A stretch of DNA of 64,000 nt from Hymenopus coronatus (taxonomy: Eukaryota > Arthropoda > Insecta > Mantodea > Hymenopodidae): the NCBI GenBank assembly GCA_030762935.1, contig CM060890.1:70112265-70176264 (forward strand), read 5' to 3'. The notes beneath the pieces are model-generated. The model saw only the letters and a list, made by a program, of their open reading frames with translations, made no database searches and was not told the origin of the DNA. Both the position numbers and the translations under genes were made by a program. Every line of letters starts with the position of its first letter. Positions within the stretch are counted from its first letter, which is position 1. This document shows, piece by piece, positions 32,236 to 44,896 of the stretch.

Positions 32236-32974
32236 TTGATCACTTCGGTACTCACAAACCTCGCTTGAGACATTCCGCAAATTGATCAGATCAGTTGCTC
32301 ACAAAAATTGCTTGAAAAACTCCAGATTGATTACTACAACGACTCAACAAGGTCGCATAAGACACTCCATAAATTGAACAGTCCAGCTGCTCACAAGCAT
32401 CGCTTGAAACACTTCATAAATTGATCAGTCCTGCTGTTCACAAGATCGCTTGAGACACTTCATAAATTCATCAGTCCCGCTGCTCACAAGATCGCTTGAA
32501 ACACTTCATAAATTGATCAGTCATGCTGTTCACAAAATCGGTTGAAACACTTCATAAATTGATCAGTCCTACTGCTCACAAGATCGCTTGAGACACTTCA
32601 TAAATTGATCTGTCCTGCTGTTCAAAAGATTGCTTGAAACACTTCATAAATTGATCAGTCCTGCTGCTCACAAGATCGCTTGAGACACTTCATAAATTCA
32701 TCAGTCCTGCTGTTCACAAGATCGCTTGAGACACTTCATAAATTGATCAGTCCTGCTGTTCACAAGATCGCTTGAGACACTTCATAAATTGATCAGTCCT
32801 GCTGCTCACAAGATCGCTTGAAACACTTCATAAGTTAATCAGTCCTGCCTCTCACAAGATCGCTTGAGACACTTCGTAAATTGATCAGTCCTGCTCCTCA
32901 CAAGATCACCTGAGACACTCCATAAATTGATCAGTCCTGTTGTTCAAAAGCATCGCTTGAAACACTTCATAAAT
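32236..32974. repeat. 46-bp minisatellite, about 16 units
   Basis: The unit is TTGATCAGTCCTGCTGYTCA followed by CAAGATCGCTTGARACACTTC and ATAAA, total 46 bp. Units 5-13 are the most alike; units 1-3 at the left edge are strongly diverged. Units 4 and 16 carry an extra base (AAGCATCGC). A C/T choice in CTGYTC and a G/A choice in GARAC mix among units, as expected from unequal exchange. It is non-coding in all frames over its length. Confidence 0.97.
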
Positions 32975-33310
32975 GTACATCCCAGCTCATGCACATATAA
33001 GCAAAGATCACTGTACAAAAAATACCGAACTACAGATAATTAAAACAAATGATGTACACAAGCATAATTTAATTCATACCTCTTTCCCCTGGACTATAGT
33101 ACCGCCATTGCACCTCACATTTTGCGTGATCGAGAGAGACAGAATTGCCAGCTCTTGCCACTAATGTGTATTCTATTTCTTCTCAAAATTCAAACAATAA
33201 AAACTATAACGTTAACTATAACGATAACTACACCTAATATAACGGTAACTATTAGAATAATCATAATAAGAAAAAACAGTAAATTGTGCTCTCACACTCA
33301 CACATACACA

Positions 33311-33311
<1 letters not shown>
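32975..33311. other. Non-coding stretch
   Basis: Nothing recognised beyond an ACTATAAC/ACGATAAC-like low-complexity run near 33200-33240. Confidence 0.5.

Positions 33312-33353
<42 letters not shown>
33312..33353. repeat. (CA)n microsatellite
   Basis: About 20 CA units, not inside a Repeat A copy. Confidence 0.95.
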
Positions 33354-33357
<4 letters not shown>

Positions 33358-36300
33358 CAACTTCACTTTGGACTATAGCAATCTATTGACAACACGTGCT
33401 CCGCTCAGAAGAGAATTGCAACAAGCCTAAAGTGCAGTGCAGGCACTTGGAGAGGAAGCATTTACTGGTTGTTTTTCTGGAAGACAACTTCTACCTTTTG
33501 ATCTATAAGTAACCCAGCGCTCCAAAACCCTGCCTAATTTTGGTTTTTTTCCTTAGTGTTCTGTTTTGTATTAGCAAATTCTAGGCAACAACATTAAACG
33601 ACATTTATTAAACTGTTATAAGAAATAAAGTTAGGGTGCCGATGCATCTGTTGAAAAGAATCAGCTGTGGAAATTCACATCTAGTATTGCTGGCAATTCT
33701 GATATATTCCTGATTCTTTTTTCATCCTCACAAACAGCAGGGCCGCAGATACAGCGGCGTTATGATCGATCCCCATTACTAAGAATATTCACGTTGTCCA
33801 TCCAAAGACTCGAAAAAGAGGAAGCGTCAACCCTTCAGTTGATCACTGTAGCACTTTACCAAAAAGCCCAACCACTATAGGGAATGGCAGAATACAGATA
33901 ATATATTCACATAAAGGCCGTCTCAAACTTATTAACATTCTGTAACATTTTCAAAAAATTCTAAAAGATTAGCATTCGATAAGGCTCATAAATTGCCTCG
34001 GATTTCACAACTCTAAAATCACCACAGTTGGTAGGCTGGGGCAACTATAAAATATTTACCAGATCAGGATCCAAACATGTTCACAGTATCTGCGGTTTTA
34101 ATCTTTTGGCTGCGGCCCGGAAAGTAAAACCTGTGTGAGAAATAGCAATCAACTTGGAAGCAAACTGTAGGATTCTATAATGAGATTCAAGTCATTTAGA
34201 GAAGAGTTCTTTTATACAAGTAAGTAATCTCTTATCTTACTAATATAAACTAAATTAATTATGAGTCCCTTCAACACTTAAAACATTAAAACGAAGCAAA
34301 CAATTTAAAAAACAAAATTAAACTTTCAAAAGGAATCATGCTGAATCTTGCAGCACCGTAAATTCAGACCAATGAGATGAAACGTATTTACCTACTCTTC
34401 TTCATAAAATAGAAAACAATTCGTCTGGTATCTTACAGTTTAAACCATAGTAACTCATTATTTTATATGCAAATAGAAAAAGCAAAACCACAAACATTTG
34501 CATTAAATAAGTAATAAAGAAATAAATATAAACTTAGGTATGCACGTGTAAACTAAATTAGTGTACAACACAGAAGTTTTTGAACATTATTTAGGATACA
34601 GTGATTTTTATAGTCACTACATTGTTTTTCTGCGTCGCTTTGTTTCATGTTGGGAGTAGATACTAGTATTCTTTCTTCTTTTATCACTGAAGCTAGAAGA
34701 TAGTCATCATGTCTTACCTTGATGTTAGAAGAACTATCATTCAGGTTTGAAAAATTCACTGTCAATTTCCACTAATACATCATGAACTGCATTATTCAAC
34801 TAAGACAATAAACCCGGGCTGGAGAAAACCAAGTTTGGAGTTGATTTTGTACCTTTACATGTAACAAAGAGATCGTGAAATACTCCAGAAAATCCTTTTA
34901 CGACTATAGTACATGTATACAGAATTTCCTTCCGGAATAGTTTTAAATAAACGAACGATTAGATCGTCACTGGTAATTGTCACATAATTTTTCTAGCAGG
35001 ACTAGATCGTGATTAACTCTAAAAGCTTTAAGCACCTTTTAAATGACTCTGAATTCCTTTCACTTTAGCTAATCTTTACCCTATATACGAGAGAAAATGA
35101 TTATAGCCACTAAAATTTCTAGGTCGTTTCATTCAATGTCCTTATTTCTTAAATAAATAAAAAGTCTGATTAATATCCAAAGTTTGCTTATTCACTCTTG
35201 ACAGATTTTATTGAAAAAACTGCAGACACAAACATAATGATTTTAAATAAATGAGTCTGAAGATCAGGAAGGACGCCATCACCTAACCATTTTATTTGTA
35301 ATGTTTCATAGGTACAAATATATATTATAAAGATCGTTTCTATACACTTGGTGTATGCTACATATAATGAATCAATATGCTTTCTATTCACCTTTCCAGT
35401 GTATGTCACTCAATTCTTAATGTGTCTTCTTTGGTTCATTCTGTATTATTTAATTTAAAATTTAAAATATCGCAGATTTTGTTTTTTATTACTGCGAATG
35501 ATTCCGAAAGCGAAGAACGATTTGCCACAATTAAATAATAATGAAAGAGATGAATACAAAACTTTTTTTACAAAGTTATAGCACCTTATTCTATATGCCA
35601 ATATTATAGCTGTCAAGACACTTACTGTGACCTGATACCACTTTTCCAAAGCCAATGTCATACTCTTGTATCATCAAAGATCTTCCTCGGTTGGGAACAC
35701 TTTTGCAACGAAGAGGTCATATAAGGTGATCAAAGAGAATTGCCGAATTTTCTGAACTCTTTTATCAACGTTTGCCTTCAATTCTGCACAAGGTGTGATG
35801 AATTCCCGCTCCGAACACATCATGCTCAGTGGTTCTTTCTGACTAAACATTTTGTACCTATCCTCACTGAGGTTCATTGGTTCATAGCATTATTGCCATT
35901 CACTTGCGTTATTTGCCTATCAAATAGGCGAACGTTTTGTTCATTAAAAAAGTTTGTGCGGTAGAAGAATATACTATCGGCATCGAAAAGCGGATCAGAC
36001 AATAAATATATTGACAATGACAGTTAGGCTAAGAAATAGTATTAGCTTGGTAAATAAAATGTTGTGTTGATGTAGTTCTTTATTATTTAGTTACGACAAA
36101 TCGTTCCTTATGACCCTCGTACCTCTTAATAAGTAACTCTTTTGCGCTTTAAAGCTATTCTAGCGACTGAATGCGTATAAACAATTTAGGACACCTGAAC
36201 TCTAGGTGTAGAGGCATTAATTATCTCAAAACATTTATATACTTTTAATAGCATTAATGAAAAAGCAGAAAGAGGAGAAAGTAGTTAGTAAGGATTTCTA

Positions 36301-36859
36301 AAAAATATCTACCTAAAACTTATTAAACTGCTAAATTTTAAGGCAATTTCAAAAGTCTGTGAGCTACGAACTTATTAAAGAAGAGCTTGCCATCCTAAAA
36401 TCTAAGCTACTACCGCAAAATAACACAAACAGAAAACATCTTGGAAAGATATACAGTTCAACTAAATTTGGAAGAAATAAAAATGGCGTTGCTTGATTTC
36501 ATGAGAGCGAGTTGGAGTATGTTCTCTCCACGGATGTGGAACAGAGAGGGAAAGAGTCGAAGAGAGAGAACGAAACATGCAATATACTGTCGCCGGCAGC
36601 ATTGATAGAACACACATGCCCAAGTACGCTCTCACAAATTGCCTCTAACCATGTTCAACATAAAAGTATGGTAAATTCAAGGTAGACATGTAGTTTTAAC
36701 TATCGCTTCTTTCAGCTTTCTGTTTCAAAAAAAAATCTATGCTTTCAACTTGTATACAAAATCCTTATTGTATTTGTCTGTCTAGAAGATTTTAGCTATC
36801 TAAAAAGACAAATATGTAGGAAGCAATGGAAAAGTAATTGTTAATGATGTTGGTTAATT
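33354..36859. other. Long stretch without recognised features
   Basis: About 3.5 kb with no Repeat A, SINE or transposase match. Two opposing short ORFs overlap at 35674-35964; neither has a recognised motif. If a host exon exists in the window this quieter region is a place to look, but the sequence gives no positive sign of one. Confidence 0.5.
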
Positions 36860-37040
36860 GTTCTTTGTGCAAAATAATTGGATATCCCTTTGTGGTTTAC
36901 CGGGTTCAATACGAGTCAGTTGGAGAATTGATGCAGTATTGTATTGTCATGATAGCTAAATCGTTAGAGCAACCAGATGGAGACCGAAAGATTCATAATG
37001 CAAATCAATTTTTCAGTCTGACTCTACCTATTCAAATATT
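36860..37040 (+). repeat. Dispersed repeat G, copy 2
   Basis: GATATCCCTTTGTGGTTTAC, GAGTCAGTTGGAGAATTG, GCAACCAGATGG and TTTTTCAGTCTGACTCTACC match 2920-3090 in the same order and orientation. An 85-codon ORF spans it but is not conserved in the other copy. Confidence 0.5.
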
Positions 37041-38089
37041 AATAATGTTTAGCAATGTAGAAAGTAATAAGAAAAGAAAAATCATAAAAATGTAATGGTT
37101 ATTATATTCACATTTTGTAACATATTATTTGTAAGAGTATTTGCTTGTTTCTTACTTAATAATCCCATTATGAAGTTTGTTTTTAAAGAGGTCTGATTTT
37201 AAAATATATTTCTGTTCGAGGAAATAAGACCAATAAAGGAGGGTACAAAACAAACAAAAGTAGTATTTGTATGTCGCTACAGGGTCAGGGAAATTGCTTT
37301 AAAGTGAAGGAGTTGGTGCTGATCGTGAATTTGTATTTGAATAATTTTAGGAGTTATTTTGTAATTCCTTATAAATGTTATAATAATTGCACCTTTACTT
37401 ACGTTATTTTATTATACATGAATCGTATACACAGCATATGAATATTTTTATAATATTGCTATAATTATAACAGTACTCTGATATTATTTTTATTGAACGC
37501 CTATTAAGTAAATGAAACTATAGCTCAACAAAATATATGTTTTACTACAAATGGGTGTGTCCGTGTGTTGGATAAGAAATTAGCAACAGAGAATAATACA
37601 TTTCTGCTTCCTATTAGTACATGTTTTACCTTTCCGAATCTTTTTGTAGAGAGAAAGGACATGGCACTGAAGATTATCCAAAGCCCAATGTACTTGCCCA
37701 GTTTAAAGTTTTTTTGTTTTTTTTTGTACTGAAAATTCTCTTACACTTAATCACGTGTATATACAAATTTTGGTACCATTTTCCTTATACCTGATGTATA
37801 TTGTTTTCTGAGTGCATAAACACTCATTGATATTCAAACTCGCTCAACAACGACGTCAGTTACTTTGCATTCCGCAGCGTGAATGTTTGAAAACTGTTTT
37901 TATTGTTTGCCACAACATAAACCATTCTACTTCTATGTTGGACACCGAACGATGTTCGAGATAACCTGTTAAATGTTAGTAGCAGTCGTTATAATATGTT
38001 GAGAAGTAAATATATCTAAAATAAGAAACAGAGAAACAACCTTTTAGTGGATATAATATCAGCAGAAGTTTCGAAACTATAAATAGAAA
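37041..38089. other. AT-rich non-coding stretch
   Basis: Nothing recognised. Confidence 0.5.
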
Positions 38090-38906
38090 CAAATCTTATG
38101 TGTTCCATTCACATGACTTTCTCTACATCTCTGCAACAAATTATTGTTAAAAGCTTATGCTATCTACTTTATGCTAATCGATAGCATATTACCTGAAATA
38201 TTCTTATTACTTGCTTTCTTGTAAGCAGAATCGAAATAAGGGAGAACCATAGGTTAAGGTGATAGTAAAAAGCTGGTTGCTATGTGACTAAAGTTCCTTA
38301 GCTTGTATGGACAGGAGTTGACAAATTCCTGAATGAAATTCAGTTTTTCAAAGCTGAAATCAATAACAATGAACATCTCAAAATCGATCAACTCCATGAA
38401 AAAAATGTATATTACATAAATCGTGTGTTTTTACGAGCTCTACATTTTCTGTGTTGTAAGCTTTTGTCCACCTCTTACGGTTTATCCGTGAGGTAAATAT
38501 CTTTAATATACGATATTTTAATTAAAATCATTAGAGACATTTTAAGAAAATAAAAATTTTCGAAAAAAACTCTATGTAAAGGGTATTTGGGGGGTGGGGA
38601 GAATTTCTTGAAAATCTTCGTGCCGCATCCTTGGAAAATGCTAAACCTTAATACCGAGTTTGGTTTTGAACGGACTTTTCGTTTTTGAGCTATGCTGCCC
38701 ACAGAAACACACATACACACATCCACACAGACACACACCCAGACAGACAGTCAGACACCCACACGGACATGTTTCTAAAAATGCTTTTTTTGGATTCAGG
38801 GGGCCCCAAAACATATATTTCCGGTGAAATTTCGGTATCACATTTTTACGTGCATTGCAATATCTTCTCTATACATTATGTACATAGTGCGTGTAGAGAA
38901 AGTAAA
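38090..38906 (-). mobile_element. Repeat A copy 10, antisense, near full length
   Basis: Plus strand from ATCTTATGTGTTCCATTCAC to GCGTGTAGAGAAAGTAAA. It has a CA-rich tract at 38700-38765, CCGGTGAAATTTCGG, and a well-kept palindrome end (ACATTATGTACATAGTGC). About 0.82 kb; a ~60-bp stretch around the CCGTGAGGTAAATATC join is missing relative to copy 5. Confidence 0.88.
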
Positions 38907-39329
38907 TTCTCTATAAACTATGTAAAAAAATAACCCAGCAGAATGCACAATAGCTCTTTGTATTTGGACTGTAATGTCCAACTGAGTCGTTTGTCGAATA
39001 CATGGTGTTTCTGCTCACAGATCGAAATATTAATCTGTAACAGCTATCTGCTTTAACTTACACTTCTGTACTCTGCCAGAACCAGAAAAATTACCTTTTA
39101 TAAACTGTGAATTTTAATATATTACATTCTTGAAATTGTAAGCAGCAAGGATGTTAAATAAACAGAGCACCTCAAATTGTTTACTGAACAAGAATAGATC
39201 AAAGTGCAACAAGGATAGCAAATTATACTACTTATATACAGAGGATCATAGTTAAGACTACTGGAGCTAATATATTCAATTAAGAAAGACTCTTTTGATA
39301 GTGATTAACGCCCGAATTTACTACAAACG
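38907..39329. other. Non-coding stretch
   Basis: Nothing recognised. Confidence 0.5.
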
Positions 39330-39450
39330 GCACCGCAGGATGATACATGGAATGAAGATGGAGCACCGGTGGAATGCGTTGGCGGAGGAAACCGGAGAAC
39401 CTGGAGAAATCCGCCCCTGAGTCACTTTAGCCTGTCAAATTGGACATGCT
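39330..39450 (-). mobile_element. SINE-1 body fragment
   Basis: The minus strand contains GGGCGGATTTCTCCAGGTTC, then CTCCGGTTTCCTCCGCCAAC and GCATTCCACCGGTGCTCC. This is the conserved SINE-1 centre; the tRNA head is not recognisable. Confidence 0.65.
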
Positions 39451-40239
39451 ATACAGTTTATGGTGCTTGAGGTAGTGCATCTGTGAAATTTGTAAAATAA
39501 GCTTTATTGTTGAAATTATACACATTATTACACAGAATAATGTTAATAGTTTTGCCATTCTTCCAAATTCTAGCTCCTATAATGGTATAAATCATAATCT
39601 TCATTCTCTAATTTCATTATCCTACTTAAAAGGCTCCATAAAAATGCTTTATTTAAAAATACTCACATTAAACTATAAGTTCTGTAGTAAATGAGTTAAT
39701 ATGATTTATATTAATTATATATTGTCTTATAATTATGTTTTTTTTATTAATTTTTAGTTGATGTAGAAATATTATGTTTCGTACTGTAAAAGTTCCTTAA
39801 TTTTTTAAAAGTTAATAATTTACTTCTCAAAATTGGAGCTTTATTTCCAAAAGTACATACCTGTATTTTTGTTTAATGTTTGTACGTTTGAGACAAATTA
39901 GTAACAAATTGTATTCCCTGAGTATTTTGAGTATGGAAAAATACTGAAAAATGTTTTCCGAAAAAAATATGCTTTCCAGTTGGATGTGTCTATTAATAAG
40001 CTTTGATCTGTCCATTTATAACTTCAACCGTTGGCAATTAAAGTGTACCAAGTGGAAAAATATATATTTTCTTAAAGCTCAAAATCATATTATTTTATTA
40101 TGAAAAGCATATATATTTTTTAAAATTTTCATAACTTTTCGTCAAATTTCTCAGACCCTTAACAGCTTAACAGAATTTAACATCATACACATAAAGTCAG
40201 CAACAATAAAAGTATACATCATAATAGATGTATAGATGA
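39451..40239. other. Very AT-rich non-coding stretch
   Basis: Nothing recognised. Confidence 0.5.
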
Positions 40240-41120
40240 TGTTTGCGTATATCGAGACAATGACGAAACGCAGCAGTGGAATTCAAATACAATTTTATAT
40301 ATTAACTGTCCTTTCCTTACACTTGTCCTTTAAAATAAAGAAGCAAAGGAGCTTTCCTACCGACGAACACCTAGAGTACGTACTTAATTATTTGTTCAAA
40401 TTTTCTTCCCCGTTCAATGTTAAGGTGACGCAACAGTTTATCGAGAGAATGAGGCAACGCAGCAGTGAAATTCAGATACGTTTCTATGTATTAATTAGCC
40501 TTTTCTTACTCCTATCGTTTAAAATAAAGAAGAAAAGAAGTTTTCCTGGCAACGAGCATCTAGAGTAAATATTTATTTGTCGCTAGATGGCCGTAGTCCT
40601 GCTCAATTTTTTCCCCATTCAATGTTAAGGTAACGCAAAAGTTATCGAGACAATGATGAAACGCTGCAGTGAAATTCAGAAACAATTTTATGTATTAACT
40701 GTGCTTTCTTTACTACTGTCGTTTAAAATAAAGAGGAAAAGAAGATTTCCTGCCGGCGAACACCTAGAGTAGGTGCCTTATTATTTGCCCCTAGATGGCC
40801 GTAGTACTGTTCAATTTTTCCTCCCCATTCAATGTTAAGGTAACGCAACAGTTTATCAAGAGAATGAGGTAACGCAGCAGTGAAATTCAAATACTTTCTA
40901 TGTATTAACTAGCCTTTCTTTACTTCTATCGTTTAAAATTAAGAAGCAAAGAAGCTTTCCTGGTGACGAACACCTAACGTACGTACTTATTTATTTCCCA
41001 CTAGATGGCCGTAGTACTGCTCAATTTTCTATCCCGTTCAATGCTAGGGGAATGCACCCTGTAATGGAGTCAATGACGCAAGATAACAGTGAAAATCAAA
41101 AATATTTCATATGTACTTGG
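40240..41120. repeat. ~190-210 bp tandem repeat, four units plus a partial fifth
   Basis: The marker ATCGAGACAATGACGAAACG and its variants occur at about 40250, 40440, 40635, 40852 and 41065, spaced 189, 204, 211 and 209 bases. Units share GCAGCAGTGAAATTCA, TCGTTTAAAATAAAGAAG, TTTCCTGGCAACGA, CTAGATGGCCGTAGTACTG and CCCATTCAATGTTAAGG. Units 1 and 3 agree in CAATGA and ACAATTTTATRTATTAACTG; units 2 and 4 agree in GAATGAGG and TTTCTATGTATTAA, so the array is made of alternating types. The first unit lacks the CTAGATGGCCG part. Confidence 0.93.
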
Positions 41121-41660
41121 TCACATCGTTTAAATAAATAAATAAAACAAATAAGAAATAAGTATATTTTGTTGTAATTCTTTAAAATGAATGTTATAAA
41201 CTATGTACATAACCAAAAATCCTTCATAGGTTCTGAAAATGGCGGAGAAATGAACGTAGTAAACCGTTTTAGGTTACCTAACTTCCTATTCCAGATATTG
41301 GTTATTTGAGGTTATGTGATACTTTAAGTGATTTCATCAGAACATGAAGATTAACCCGTACAATTAGACTCTAATTGCGGTGCTCTTAATGCATTTGATC
41401 AAGTAATATTTTGGGTTAAATGGATAAATTTTAATACACAAAGCTATCATCAAATAAAAACTTATCACTTGCCCAAACAGATCTATTTGCTCTTTAGTTC
41501 TGTCACAATAAACCTTAAAAATGACTGTTTTGACTTAGAAGAAAATAAAGAAAGAGGTGGAAAACATTAGGAGTAAAGGAAAGAAAGAGATTCAGAAGAA
41601 ACATGAATGTTACTTTGTGACTTTCTCCTTAATGTAATTTACCTATTTCAGCGTTTACCC
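41121..41660. other. Non-coding stretch ending in a splice-acceptor-like site
   Basis: TTTCTCCTTAATGTAATTTA followed by CCTATTTCAG ends at about 41652 and resembles a 3' splice site 17 bases before the ATG at 41669. No matching donor can be placed. Confidence 0.35.
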
Positions 41661-41668
41661 GCTACATT

Positions 41669-41866
41669 ATGAGAGCACTGCCATTATTGTTGTTATGCTT
41701 ACCCTTACTGTTAGCTGCATATGACATCCTTTCCACACTACCTTATTGGTACGCTGACCTTTTCGGTATACCAACTATATATGCTAAATTGCGCAATCAT
41801 TGCGCTTCATTGCGCCTTGCAGATGTAAACGTACTATTAGACATTGGCAATGGGGAAAATTTCTGT
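41669..41866 (+). other. Short ORF with signal-peptide-like start
   Basis: The ORF begins MRALPLLLLCLPLLLAAYD, which has the shape of a secretory signal peptide: one basic residue, a Leu-rich core and a small-residue end at LAA. The last ~11 residues (LLDIGNG and following) are better explained as part of the Helitron helicase fossil that begins here. So the ORF is probably the chance upstream edge of a decayed element, not a secreted protein gene. It could also be a transduced host exon, since Helitrons capture host sequence. Confidence 0.25.
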
Positions 41867-42510
41867 TAATGCTTCTACTGGCCTCATTTTGTTTCCACCA
41901 AATTTTTGTCACTTCACAACGTCAAAGAAAGAATTAATATCGAAAGTGTTCCTAAATATTGGTGTAAATTACAAAAGCTATCCTTGGTTGAGCGAACGAG
42001 TCATTTTAGGAGCAACTAATAAGAATATAAATGATTGGAATATAAAAAGAAAAAAAAAAAACAGAGTAAAATGATGGACAAATGGATTTATTTAAGTCGA
42101 TTGATTCCATTACCAATCCAAATGAAGCCGTCAGTTATCTAACTGAATTCCTAAATTCAGGATTTTCCAGGATTAAGGCCACACAATTTACAGCTCAAGG
42201 TCGACTCGGTAATAATTATCCTACGCAATCTCAATCAACCAAAATTGTGCAACCGAACAAGATTTTTTGTTAAAAAAATTATGAAAATGTTGATATAAGC
42301 TACTACAATCATACGAAAGTTCAAAGACGAGGATATGCTTATTCCAAGAATACTACTAACGACAATAAAGCTCAAGGTCAATGGTAAGAAATGTGTTAAA
42401 TATACCTTTAATTGCCATGTTTTTCGCGACTCGAAAGTCAGCAAACCATCGGCGCTATTTGTTTTCTCTCCGGAAGGAAAATTGTACGCTACAAGGCATT
42501 ACAATAAAGT
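41834..42510 (+). pseudogene. Helitron PIF1-type helicase, C-terminal fossil
   Basis: Fragments in order match the Helitron helicase: LLDIGNGKISV (across a frameshift near 41850); FPPNFCHFTTSKKELISKVF and YPWLSERVILGATNK at 41895-42025; KSIDSITNPNEAVSYLTEFL at 42088-42150. After another frameshift come PHNLQLKVDSVIIILRNLNQ and PKLCNRTRFFVKKIM (42179-42285), then an in-frame stop, KFKDEDMLIPRI, an internal deletion, and KPSALFVFSPEGK (42440-42480). The intact protein has Rep and helicase domains and drives rolling-circle transposition. Here Rep and most helicase motifs are missing, so it is dead. Confidence 0.88.
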
Positions 42511-44041
42511 ATTGTCAAATTATTTGATTGAAATTTTATTTCATTGCATGGTCGAATTGTAAACGGAAGATTTTGTCATTAGGTACAACACCTGTGGGAA
42601 GCTGGAGCGGGCAATTAGTTAATGATAAAAAAGAGATTAAAACTCCATCGAGTGTTGCCAATGCACTTATGATCTAACTTGAGAGAGTTTGCAGACTACT
42701 TTGTGGCAAAGTTTGGTTCGATATATATGTGCGATCAACTATTTTTGAAAATGAAATTCTAAATCTTGTTTCAGTGTTATCCAGCCTGACATACATAAAC
42801 AAAACATGTAGAAGTTGAAGGCCCAAAGATTCACAAATTTGCTATAAAACGAATGTATTGAAAGTTTTATAATTTACTGCCACGAAAATCGGTTAAATTC
42901 GATTTAAAAATGTGGTTATCAGGTTGATATACAGAAACTAGTAAAACAGAGGTAATAATGAGGTGGGAAGTGGAAGCAGAATGCTGACATACCACCCCTA
43001 CTGAAGTTGCTCCCCATTCTGGACCTATACACTGCCAAACTCCACTGCCGTCACGATACATGCATGTTGAGAAGAGTGTTGATCTACCTTGCAGGAAAAA
43101 ATAAGGAGCTGTAGTTTGACCGAGTGACGACAGTAAAATGTTCTAAAAAATATCTTTATGGACTCAAAAGTTGGTTACAAATAGAGTATTTAATTCACTG
43201 CTGCACTCGATGCTTCGACGCGTAGGCAGTTGGTGGCTTGCACGTGAGTGCATGCTAACACCCCAACCGTTTACGACTCTCAACAAATTCACGTCACATA
43301 CTGGCTTGTAATTATTCTTTCCTTTTATAGGCAGAAAATGACGTCAAAAACTTTCTGAAAGCTTTCGAAGCCGAAGGATCTAGAATATTCTGGTCTCTCA
43401 TTTCAAGGCTTTCGGATAACTGTGCATCGCTTGCTTATTTATCGAGTCCTCCGGTCCCACCGAGCACCAAGGCGAACGTAGGAACACTTACAGTTTGCGA
43501 CTGAATAATTAAGACAATTATTTGAAATGCATTAAAAAAGGAGATCCTGCTTATCATATTTCTAGACACATTTCAGATTCTAAATTTAGCTGCACTCCGG
43601 TCATATGTAACTAACACGGAGTAGGAAGCTTTTGAAGTTGATAGAAACTTTAATTTAGAAACTCTGGTTGGTGTAGTATGTGTGCAACGCAGTGAAAATA
43701 AGCGCATCACATTTTCGCTATATGCTTGCTTTATGATTTTTTTTCCAAGGTCACAAGATTTTAACGAGATTTGGCATTTTCCTGTGATTAATCACCTGTT
43801 TGGTAAATTGTATTTTGAAACGATCCAAACGAATATCTTATTACGATGCTGCAGCCAAGAGATAAATGAGCCAAGCAAGTCCAAGAGTAATTAATTGATT
43901 TTCTTCTACTGCTACAACAAAAGCTCCGAAGTTTAAAGCATCGAGTGCTTAATCGAGTACCTAATTAATGAAATTTAAAGTTGGTGGTGTTAAGCAAAAA
44001 GTTTACAAATATCCTATCAAGTTTTTTTGTTCAGTTAGGCT
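42511..44041. other. Non-coding stretch
   Basis: No gene or repeat is recognised. It may include the unaligned 3' part of the Helitron remnant. Short ORFs (42867-43061 minus, 43682-43894 plus) show no motif. Confidence 0.45.
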
Positions 44042-44498
44042 TTTTTACTTTCTCTATACGAACTATCTACATAGTGTATAGAGAACGTATTGCACTCCAC
44101 CAAAAAATTCGATACCGAGATTTCACCGGAAATATATGTGTTAGGGTCCCCTTTATCTAAAAAAAGTATTTTCAGAAAAAAGGTCCATGTGTGTGGATCC
44201 GTGTGTCTGTGAACACGATAACTCAAAAACGAAACTTCGGTAAAATACCAAACTAGGTATTTAAGTTTAGAATCTTCCAGGCATGCGACACGAAGATTTT
44301 GAGAAAATTCCCCCACTCCAAACTACCCTTTACATGGAACTTTTTTCGAAAGTTTCGATTTTCTAAAAAATGGCTCTAATGATTTTGATTAAAATATCGT
44401 ATATTAAAGATATTTACCCGACAAATACAATGTATATTTTGAGTTTTCTGGTAATAGCCTCTGAAGACTACTTTATTCTGGGTGAATTTTCCGGAATT
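44042..44498 (+). mobile_element. Repeat A copy 11, left half
   Basis: The left end is intact (TTTTTTACTTTCTCTATACG), with the palindrome ACTATCTACATAGT and well-kept GATACCGAGATTTCACCGG. It reads on through GAAGACTACTTTATTCTGGG and then stops. The right half is absent. Confidence 0.9.
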
Positions 44499-44896
44499 TA
44501 GACAAAGTAGGATTTTTTTATTATAATTGATTTATGGTTTATCTAATTTGTTTTATTTGCAGTTTAATACATGTTATATAATATCTATACTTATAACTTC
44601 GTTTATAATTTAAATGAAATTAGTTATTATGTTTGACTGCATCACTATTATATGATGGTTACATACTACTCTTTATAGATTCTATAATTATTACAATATC
44701 CTTTATTTTAATGGGAATTTGGAAGATATGCGAAATGTCGAAATAAGGTCCCATCATTAATCCTATTACTTCCATCTCCTGCATATTGTATTTGGATTAA
44801 TAATAGTAGAGTACGGTGTGTTTGTATTTGATTCACCTCTTTGAGCTGGCTAATTTGATTGGTCAGATGGTCTATAATATACCTTGTAGAACTGTT
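44499..44896. other. AT-rich non-coding stretch
   Basis: Nothing recognised. Confidence 0.5.

Noticed and set aside
32236..32974. CRISPR array, from regular 46-bp spacing
   Set aside because: Units are contiguous tandem repeats without unique spacers, and the sequence is eukaryotic.
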